Shown here: positions 8,021 to 13,354 of the stretch, in pieces | Layout: each line of letters opens with the position of its first letter | Position numbering within the stretch: the first letter of the stretch is position 1 | Origin: a virus | DNA length: 21,249 bases | Reading direction: 5' to 3' (one strand) | IMG/VR virus record: IMGVR_UViG_3300018067_000031 | Span: 1-21,249 of that record | Program-made: the position numbers and the translations under genes | The notes under the pieces: model-generated | Told to the model about the DNA's origin: nothing | The model's input: only the letters and a program-made list of their open reading frames with translations | Databases searched by the model: none

Positions 8021-8777
8021 CGTTCGGGAGGATATCCTGGCGCGGCTAGTGACGGTATGCGCCGCCGTTCCAGGCATTACCGCGGTTGCCCGCAACCGGC
8101 TCGACCAGAATCTGGCGCGGCCGGCAATCATCATTCTCGATGGCGTCGAGCAACTGCTGGACGCGCCGCCACTGCCGCTCCGTTCGCAGGCGCAGCAGAT
8201 CCAGCGGATGGAATTAACCCCGGCAATCATCCCGCTGATCCGCGGCAATCGTGATGGCGGCGGCGCTGATGCCGGCTCGATCCTCTCGCTCTATCGCAGC
8301 CGCATCGTCGCCGCCGTGCTCCGCGACGCGACGTTGGCCGATCTCGTCGGAACCACAGGACGTATTCGCTACGAGGGCATGGCGGTGGCGCCGCCGGATG
8401 CCGAGGGGCGCGAGTACCGCGGCGAGATCACGATGGTTTTTACCTATATCTTCCGGTTGACGGATGCGGAGGTGCCTTTGGCGTTGCCGGTTCGGGTCGA
8501 GTATCCGGCGAGCGGCGCGACTATCGTGCTGCTCGCCGAGCAATACGCGCTGCGTGTAGCGACGGGACCGCTGGATTCATTGACCGTGCGATTGCCACCC
8601 TATGTTCCGGTTGGCGGGATAGTGGAGATATCGTTCGCGCTCCCGGTCGCCGATCTGGTCATACAGGATGCCGCCGGGGAAGCAATACCCGAGGCTCCGA
8701 CGCAGGCATATGGGCCGGGTTCGGCGCAGCAATTCCGCTACGTCGACACGACACTCGGGTGGATTTTCTGGAAATGA
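8013..8777 (+). CDS. Tail-terminator-like neck protein with C-terminal beta-rich extension
   Basis: The GTG at 8013 overlaps the previous stop by eight bases and gives 254 residues. Residues 1 to about 150 resemble phage neck or tail-terminator proteins: a leading helix (REDILARLVTVCAAVPGI), a strand with ARPAIIILDG, a middle MELTPAIIPLIRG strand and EITMVFTYIFRL at the end of the domain. Residues about 155-254 are a second, beta-rich domain (RVEYPASGATIVLL, then DSLTVRLPPYVPVGG) ending YVDTTLGWIFWK, a terminal strand like those of add-on virion domains in other phage proteins. Terminator proteins stop tube polymerisation and join tail to head. The extra domain is unusual in length and may decorate the neck. 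The terminator assignment rests on domain feel and gene order. Confidence 0.75.
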   Translation: MADVREDILARLVTVCAAVPGITAVARNRLDQNLARPAIIILDGVEQLLDAPPLPLRSQAQQIQRMELTPAIIPLIRGNRDGGGADAGSILSLYRSRIVAAVLRDATLADLVGTTGRIRYEGMAVAPPDAEGREYRGEITMVFTYIFRLTDAEVPLALPVRVEYPASGATIVLLAEQYALRVATGPLDSLTVRLPPYVPVGGIVEISFALPVADLVIQDAAGEAIPEAPTQAYGPGSAQQFRYVDTTLGWIFWK

Positions 8778-9250
8778 TCGATGTCCGCATCGACGCCAAC
8801 GATACCCGGCTGAAGCTGCAACTCGACAATCTGCCGAAGGCGTTGCGGCGGCGGCTCCGCGCCAGGATCGAGATCCTGACCAACCAGCTATTGCGGATGG
8901 TCGAGGCGCGCGAGCCAGTACGCACCGGCTACCTGCGCAGTCGGACGCGTGCTTACGTCGATGAAAACCCGGTGAAGAACTTCGTGCGCGGCCGGGTGAG
9001 GATACTGGCGACTGGCAGCGCTCAAAGGGTCGGCGCGGCATTTGGGGCGCTCGAATACGGCAGCACCGGGCGGCCGTTCCCGGTGCGCCCGTATACCCGC
9101 AACGGCCACACGGTTCGCGGCTACCAACGCCGCGGAACCATCCAGGCGCAGCGGTTTTTGCGTGGGCCGGCGGCAATCATATTGCCGAAGGCGCGCCGCG
9201 AACTCGCGCTCGTGCTGCGCGAGGCATTGCGTGACGGATTAGCTAAGTAA
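8774..9250 (+). CDS. HK97 gp10-like tail completion / head-tail joining protein
   Basis: ATG 8774 (ATGA overlap) is preferred over GTG 8759, giving 158 residues starting MIDVRIDANDTRLKLQLDNL. The product is very basic and has the family layout: N-terminal helices with PKALRRRLRARIEILTNQLL, the signature EPVRTGYLRSR with its P-x-x-T-G-x-L core, an aliphatic GAAFGALEYGSTGRPFPVRP strand, and a C-terminal helix. Members sit at the head-tail interface and are needed to complete the tail. It lies between the terminator-like gene and the tube gene, as in many siphophages. It is followed by a 12-base gap carrying the tube gene's ribosome binding site. Confidence 0.86.
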   Translation: MIDVRIDANDTRLKLQLDNLPKALRRRLRARIEILTNQLLRMVEAREPVRTGYLRSRTRAYVDENPVKNFVRGRVRILATGSAQRVGAAFGALEYGSTGRPFPVRPYTRNGHTVRGYQRRGTIQAQRFLRGPAAIILPKARRELALVLREALRDGLAK

Positions 9251-9256
9251 GGGAGG
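9251..9256 (+). promoter_or_regulatory. Strong Shine-Dalgarno site for the tail tube gene
   Basis: GGGAGG lies six bases before ATG 9263, directly after the previous stop. Most starts in this operon rely on overlap coupling, so a strong independent site here fits a protein needed in many copies. Confidence 0.7.
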
Positions 9257-9262
9257 CTGTTA

Positions 9263-9775
9263 ATGGCTGCCGGGACATTCAACGTTTATGCCGCCTCCGA
9301 GATAATCGGCTCGGTGAAATTTGTCGGCGCAAATGCCGTCGGGCCGAAGCTCGCCGTCGAATTTCCCAAGGTCATGTTCCGCCCGGCCGAAGCCATCGGG
9401 CTGATACAGGAAGAATGGGGCACGCTCACTCTGACGGGCGAGGTACTGGTGGACGAAAACGGTATTTTCGGCACCCTCACGCATCCCGACACGGGCGCCG
9501 TCTCACCGCTGACGAGCCAGTATTACATCGGCAAGGGCGTTGTCTCGATCATGCTGGAGGGCGAAAGCACCTGGAGAGACATCGGCAACGTGCCGACATT
9601 CGAGTTCACGCCCGACATCACCACGCTGCCGCACTTCTCCTCGCGGTACGGCGTGCGGGCGAAAGATCTTGAAGTGGTCACCGAGAAGAACGCCTCGCTA
9701 AACATCGTCATGGATGAGTTCACTTACGAAAACCTGATGTTGGCCTTCCTGGGCGAGCCTGTGGTAATGCCATAA
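9263..9775 (+). CDS. Major tail tube protein
   Basis: The 170-residue product fits siphophage tube proteins, which stack as hexameric rings around the tape measure. Typical features are an alternating-strand beta sandwich, a middle EGESTWRDIGNVPTFEFTP segment and a late loop with HFSSRYGVRAKD leading into repeated strands (EVVTEKNASLNIVMDE) and a short C-terminal helix. The start is fixed by ATG 9263 with GGGAGG six bases upstream, and by MAAGTFNVYAASEIIGS at the N-terminus. It is followed, with a one-base overlap (TAATG), by the tail assembly chaperone gene. No C-terminal Ig-like decoration is present. Confidence 0.9.
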   Translation: MAAGTFNVYAASEIIGSVKFVGANAVGPKLAVEFPKVMFRPAEAIGLIQEEWGTLTLTGEVLVDENGIFGTLTHPDTGAVSPLTSQYYIGKGVVSIMLEGESTWRDIGNVPTFEFTPDITTLPHFSSRYGVRAKDLEVVTEKNASLNIVMDEFTYENLMLAFLGEPVVMP

Positions 9776-10191
9776 TGCCCGTCAGTTTTCTCGATCTTGT
9801 ACCGGCGCCGGCCACGGCAACGGTCAAGGTCAACACCAGTACGGGGCCGGTCGAGGTCGAGCTTACGGGCGTGTCGCTGAAGGCGCTTGCCGAAGTGGCG
9901 AAGCGCTACCCAGCGTTCGTGCGGAGGCTGGAGGGCGGCACCGGCTCGATAATGGAACAGCCCGAGGCGATGGGCGCGCTGGTTGCCGCTTCGCTCGGGC
10001 ATCCTGGCGATACCAAGTACGAGGCGCAGATTGCCGCATTCCCGTCTGCCGATGTGATGGAGATGTTTCAGGCGGCATTGCGGCTCACCTTCCCGCAGGC
10101 CGATCCCGGCCCTTTAGCGGTAGCGCCCGACGCGCCGCTGCCGCTCGGCGACGGGTTGGATCAGACCTCGCCATTACCCTTGAGCAACTGA
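9775..10191 (+). CDS. Tail assembly chaperone, short (G-type) form
   Basis: Between tube and tape measure genes, this 138-residue protein occupies the place of lambda gpG. It starts MPVSFLDLVPAPATATVKVN, has a small beta domain followed by a helical core (VSLKALAEVAKRYPAFVRRL, then ADVMEMFQAALRLTFPQ), and ends in a Pro/Leu-rich tail. Chaperones of this type coat the tape measure and recruit tube subunits. Within the gene, codons 113-114 (CCT TTA) form a CCCTTTA heptamer in the phase needed for -1 slippage, followed directly by a 9-bp stem. A minor fraction of ribosomes would then make a 200-residue fusion with the downstream frame. The chaperone call rests on position, size and this frameshift geometry. 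Confidence 0.84.
   Translation: MPVSFLDLVPAPATATVKVNTSTGPVEVELTGVSLKALAEVAKRYPAFVRRLEGGTGSIMEQPEAMGALVAASLGHPGDTKYEAQIAAFPSADVMEMFQAALRLTFPQADPGPLAVAPDAPLPLGDGLDQTSPLPLSN
10110..10144 (+). promoter_or_regulatory. Predicted programmed -1 frameshift site: slippery heptamer plus stem-loop
   Basis: CCCTTTA at 10110-10116 is read C CCT TTA in the chaperone frame, an XXXYYYZ slippery heptamer. GCGGTAGCG (10117-10125) pairs with CGCTGCCGC (10136-10144) over nine base pairs including one G-U, closing a 10-base loop. The stem begins immediately after the heptamer, closer than the usual 5-9 bases, so its base would have to be partly melted when the ribosome pauses. A smaller alternative hairpin lies just downstream near 10140-10149. 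Confidence 0.68.
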
Positions 10192-10376
10192 CCGCCTGGG
10201 GGCATTCGCCCGAGCGACTGTGGGACTGTACCCCACGGCAAGTGGCGGCATGGGCGATTCTCGGCTACGCGCGGAAGCGCAACGAGTTGGCCGAGACGCT
10301 AGCACTACAAACGATGGCGGCGCGGGAGAAAATCGAGAAGGTGAACAAGCAGTTAAAGGATTGGTCCGACGCCTGA
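10116..10376 (+). CDS. Tail assembly chaperone frameshift extension (T-type domain of a G-T fusion)
   Basis: This frame has no ATG, GTG or TTG in its first 40 codons but is clearly coding from about 10160. It gives LAITLEQLTAWGHSPERLW, then RQVAAWAILGYARKRNELAE, then a charged helix, and ends KQLKDWSDA at TGA 10374-10376. It is in the -1 frame relative to the chaperone gene and overlaps its 3' end. After slippage at 10110-10116 it adds 86 residues to the first 114, giving a 200-residue product. This corresponds to lambda gpGT, in which the T part binds tape measure and tube protein. Low-level independent initiation at an internal GTG cannot be excluded, but would lose most of the domain. Confidence 0.74.
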   Translation, partial: SGSARRAAAARRRVGSDLAITLEQLTAWGHSPERLWDCTPRQVAAWAILGYARKRNELAETLALQTMAAREKIEKVNKQLKDWSDA

Positions 10377-12327
10377 CAATCTAAGCATTCAGATATCCGC
10401 CGATACGACGCGGCTACGCTCTGCGCTGGCTCAGGCGCAGCAGCAGGTAACCCAATTCGGGCGCGAGTTGCGGGCCGCCGCGGCGACGGCGGCGCAGACC
10501 GGCGACACGGCGCCGGTCGATCGCCTCGCGAGGAGCTACGAGTCCGCCCGCGCCGAGGTGACGCGGCTCAACCGGGCATTGCGCGTCACCAATACCGAGG
10601 TCGCCGCCACCGGCTCGGCGATGGCTGACGCGAACCGCTATTTCGCGGAGATGAACTCGCACGCCTCCAATCTCGGCGGCGCATTGCGGACGATGACGAC
10701 CCGCTTCGCCACCTTCACCGTAGCGGTCGGGGCGGCGGCGGTTGCGATGGGCAAGCTGGCGACAACCTCGGCTCACTCGCTCGACGACCTCGATGACCTG
10801 GCATCGGCTACGGGAACGACAACACAGCAGATCGAGACGTTACGCCAGGTGGCGGTTAAATCCGGCGACATCGGTTTCGAGAGCATGGACAAGGCGCTCG
10901 AACGAACCACCAAGGCGATGGGCGCGGCGGCGATCGAGGCGGCCAAGTTGGAGAACACGTGGCCGAAGCGCGATTTCTCGGACCCATTCAAGGCGCTCGA
11001 TATCGACGTGACGCGGTTCAAGGATCCCCTCGCCCTGTTGGAGCGGTTCGCGGGCGAGTTGGACAAAGAAAGCAACGCGGCGATCAAGGCTTCCCTCGCC
11101 GCCGAAGTTTTCGGCAAAGCGTGGGCGCGCGTTTTACCGAATATGAAAAATCTACGCGCCGAGATGGCGCTGGCCGAGCGCGAGATAGCTGCGGGTGGTG
11201 GGTTTACCAGCCAGCAGTCGATCGACGCCGCAAACAAGTTCCTGGCGGCTCTCGGCAAACTGGAGTTGCTATTCGGACGGCTGCGCGATGCGGCCGGCGC
11301 GCAACTCGGCGCGGCGCTAACACCCGCGCTCGAACAACTTACCGCCTTTGTCGGGCAGAATATCGCCCAGATCTCCGCCTGGATTGTGAATGCCGCCACC
11401 TACATCCGGGCACTGACAGCGGATCTCATCCGGTTCTTCGTACTAGGTCAGCCCGGCCAGGATACCGAGTGGGGCGCCGCGATCATCAACACGCTGCTCT
11501 ACATTCAGAACACGCTTATCCCCGGCGTTACGACCGCTTTCCAAACGCTAAAGGGGTTCCTCGATCAGGTCGCGGGCGGCATCAACGCAATCTTTGGGAC
11601 GAACCTTACCGGCGGCCAAGTCGGCATGGCTGTCGCTATCCTGCAAATTAGCGGCGCATTCACAACGCTGGCGGCGGCACTTTCAGCGGTCGCCGCAGTG
11701 CTCGCGATTGCCGGACCGGTCGCTCTCGCGCTGACGCCCGCCGGCTGGTTGGTCGCCGGAATGATCGCGATCAGCGCAGCGATCGTGACTCTGACCGACC
11801 AATGGGGGCCGCTGGTCGATGCCGTTGTCGGTGCCGTGCAAAAGATCGGGAACGCCTTATCCTGGCTGTGGGACAAGATGAAAGCCCTCGGCTCTGCCTT
11901 CGGGAATATGCCGAGCCTCGTCGGCGGTGCAACGGCGCCGGCAGGTTTCGCAACCGGCGGCAAGGTGCCCGGCCGCGGTATCGGCGACACCGTGCCGGCA
12001 TGGCTGACGCCGGGCGAGTACGTCGCGCGTCGCGCCAGCGTCGATTATTACGGTCCGCGCATCTTCGCGGCGCTCAACGCCCGCCTGATACCGCGCGATA
12101 TGTTCTCGCGGCGGGGCTTTGCGATGGGCGGTCTCGTCGGCGGTCCGCCAATGGCATTTGCCGGCGGCGGCGAGACATCCGGCGGCAGGCCGGTACATCT
12201 GCACCTGGGCGGTCACAGCTTCGCGCTATCCGGTCAAACAGGCGTCGTGGATGCGCTCGTCACCGAGGCGCACCGGCAGCGCATGCGTTCAGCCGGCACC
12301 AAGCCGAGTTGGTACGGCGGGCACTGA
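10360..12327 (+). CDS. Tape measure protein (start uncertain)
   Basis: This is a long helical protein following the chaperone pair and setting tail length. The conserved-looking N-terminus DNLSIQISADTTRLRSALAQ begins by 10375, but the frame, open only from 10357, has no ATG, GTG or TTG until TTG 10468. I place the start provisionally at ATT 10360 (655 residues); TTG 10468 (619 residues) would remove about 30 plausible residues. A coiled-coil N-terminal half carries EVTRLNRALRVTNTEVAATG. Hydrophobic stretches span about residues 420-480, as expected for a protein reaching the cell membrane during injection. The C-terminus has the family motif FATGGKVPGRGIGDTVPAWL then TPGEYVARRASV. The size is modest, implying a fairly short tail. 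It shares one base with the next gene (TGATG). Confidence 0.88.
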   Translation: MGPTPDNLSIQISADTTRLRSALAQAQQQVTQFGRELRAAAATAAQTGDTAPVDRLARSYESARAEVTRLNRALRVTNTEVAATGSAMADANRYFAEMNSHASNLGGALRTMTTRFATFTVAVGAAAVAMGKLATTSAHSLDDLDDLASATGTTTQQIETLRQVAVKSGDIGFESMDKALERTTKAMGAAAIEAAKLENTWPKRDFSDPFKALDIDVTRFKDPLALLERFAGELDKESNAAIKASLAAEVFGKAWARVLPNMKNLRAEMALAEREIAAGGGFTSQQSIDAANKFLAALGKLELLFGRLRDAAGAQLGAALTPALEQLTAFVGQNIAQISAWIVNAATYIRALTADLIRFFVLGQPGQDTEWGAAIINTLLYIQNTLIPGVTTAFQTLKGFLDQVAGGINAIFGTNLTGGQVGMAVAILQISGAFTTLAAALSAVAAVLAIAGPVALALTPAGWLVAGMIAISAAIVTLTDQWGPLVDAVVGAVQKIGNALSWLWDKMKALGSAFGNMPSLVGGATAPAGFATGGKVPGRGIGDTVPAWLTPGEYVARRASVDYYGPRIFAALNARLIPRDMFSRRGFAMGGLVGGPPMAFAGGGETSGGRPVHLHLGGHSFALSGQTGVVDALVTEAHRQRMRSAGTKPSWYGGH

Positions 12328-12791
12328 TGCTGGGCTACGTCGCCACCGCGCTCGACATCCGTTTCGACATCGCCGCGCCAGCACCGGGCATCAACCCGTT
12401 CTCCGCGCGCGGCCTCAGCGGCACGCTGGCGCCGATCGACATGGCGCAGGGCGACGACAAGCTCGCCCGCACGGTCAACGGCACCCTGATCTCGATCGCC
12501 GCGCCGCAGATGCGGAAATATCGGTTGGAGGTCAGCGGCGACGATCAGGCACCGCCCGCGCTCGATGGGCTTTGGGTCGGCATGCAGGTCGCGGTCGATG
12601 CGCACGTCGAGCTTGCGTATCTCACGGCCGGCGGCAGCCCGTCGCGGAGTCCGGTATCCGGCAGCAGCCGGGTCGATGGGGATTACACTTATTACCGCCC
12701 GCACTTCGACATGCTTGTGGTTGAGCACGAGGTCGAGCGGGACGAGTGGGCCGCCGCCGTCACTTGGTCGCTGACCCTGGAGGAAATCTAG
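12327..12791 (+). CDS. Distal-tail-type structural protein
   Basis: The 154-residue product begins at ATG 12327, overlapping the tape measure stop by one base; an upstream in-frame extension only shadows the tape measure gene. It is beta-rich with repeated short strands (RTVNGTLISIAAPQMRKYRL, then DGLWVGMQVAVDAHVELAYL) and ends in HEVERDEWAAAVTWSLTLEE. Position after the tape measure and before the large tail-tip gene suits a distal tail or tip-hub adaptor protein. The GGAGG at its 3' end (12779-12783) is well placed to drive the gene that follows. The specific family was not recognised. Confidence 0.72.
   Translation: MLGYVATALDIRFDIAAPAPGINPFSARGLSGTLAPIDMAQGDDKLARTVNGTLISIAAPQMRKYRLEVSGDDQAPPALDGLWVGMQVAVDAHVELAYLTAGGSPSRSPVSGSSRVDGDYTYYRPHFDMLVVEHEVERDEWAAAVTWSLTLEEI
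12779..12783 (+). promoter_or_regulatory. Shine-Dalgarno site in front of the HNH gene
   Basis: GGAGG inside the last codons of the distal tail gene lies eight bases before GTG 12792. It probably served the tail-tip gene before the HNH insertion, since that gene has no comparable site of its own. Confidence 0.5.
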
Positions 12792-13166
12792 GTGCCCGAT
12801 ACTATCTCATGGTCTGACGCTAAAGCCGCGGGATTGAAGAGATATTTTATCGGCAGCGCTTGTCCAAAAGGTCATTTCTGCGAGCGCATGGTATCAAACC
12901 GTGATTGCGTCGATTGCATGCGGGCGCGCGACGCTGATATTTACCGCGATGTAAGGCGGGTTAGATCCCGCGAGTACATGAGGCGGGATCGTGTTGCGGA
13001 TCCAGAGAAGTACAACGCCCGCAGTCGAGCGCACTATGCGGCGAACAAGGAAGCGTGGAAGGGTCGGGTGAGGGATTATGAACTACGTAATCCTTTCAAT
13101 GTGCGCGCTTGGCATCGCCTCAAAAAGCAAAAGGATGTACCGGGCCGTTTCGCGGCGACGATCTAA
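12792..13166 (+). CDS. HNH endonuclease, N-terminal fragment (zinc-ribbon part; frameshifted)
   Basis: The 124-residue frame starts at GTG 12792 right after the previous stop. It has a cysteine/histidine cluster SACPKGHFC...DCVDCMRA (C-x3-H and C-x2-C) near residues 23-43, then a basic linker with repeated RSREYMRRDRVADPEKYNAR and AHYAANKEAWKGR units. This N-terminus is typical of free-standing phage HNH endonucleases. The frame ends at TAA 13164, before the nuclease core, which continues in another frame from about 13151. Restoring one base in the T-run at 13148-13150 would join the parts as about 187 residues. As it stands this fragment lacks the nuclease active site. Base composition is near 47% GC over sampled lines, against about 70% in the previous gene, which indicates recent acquisition. 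Confidence 0.75.
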   Translation: MPDTISWSDAKAAGLKRYFIGSACPKGHFCERMVSNRDCVDCMRARDADIYRDVRRVRSREYMRRDRVADPEKYNARSRAHYAANKEAWKGRVRDYELRNPFNVRAWHRLKKQKDVPGRFAATI

Positions 13167-13354
13167 TTGCCAAATTTGATATGCAGGGTGGGCGCTGTCT
13201 ATGCGGCGCTGATCTTTGTATCAATTGGACGGTAGATCACATTGTGCCGATAAGTCGAGGCGGTACACATTGGCCTGATAACATTCAACTACTGTGTTCA
13301 CCATGCAATAACGCCAAGGGCCGCAAGATGATGGCCGAATGGAACCTGGCTTAA
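13109..13354 (+). CDS. HNH endonuclease, C-terminal nuclease-core fragment (frameshifted)
   Basis: The frame carries the complete HNH core: GGRCLCGADL, then WTVDHIVPISRGGTHWPDN, then IQLLCSPCNNAKG. The paired DH, the Asn and the C-x2-C zinc knuckle are all present, so the catalytic unit looks intact. It is in the frame reached by a one-base insertion relative to the N-terminal fragment. The biologically meaningful part begins near 13151; translation from TTG 13109 or ATG 13181 alone would give an incomplete protein without the DNA-binding zinc ribbon. The stop at 13352-13354 directly abuts the next ATG. HNH endonucleases of this kind cut DNA at a site in the element-free allele and spread as selfish elements. 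Confidence 0.76.
   Translation: MASPQKAKGCTGPFRGDDLIAKFDMQGGRCLCGADLCINWTVDHIVPISRGGTHWPDNIQLLCSPCNNAKGRKMMAEWNLA

Noticed and set aside
10153-10186. Alternative slippery sites (CGGGTTG, ACCCTTG) later in the chaperone overlap
   Set aside because: Neither forms an XXXYYYZ heptamer in the chaperone reading phase; only CCCTTTA at 10110-10116 does.
10773-11399. Long - strand frame (about 208 codons) inside the tape measure gene
   Set aside because: Ser/Ala/Arg-rich mirror of helical + strand coding; the tape measure frame is clearly the real one.
11802-12326. Upstream extension of the distal tail gene into the tape measure gene
   Set aside because: The extension is Arg/Gly-rich shadow; ATG 12327 with a TGATG overlap fits the coupling used by the neighbouring genes.
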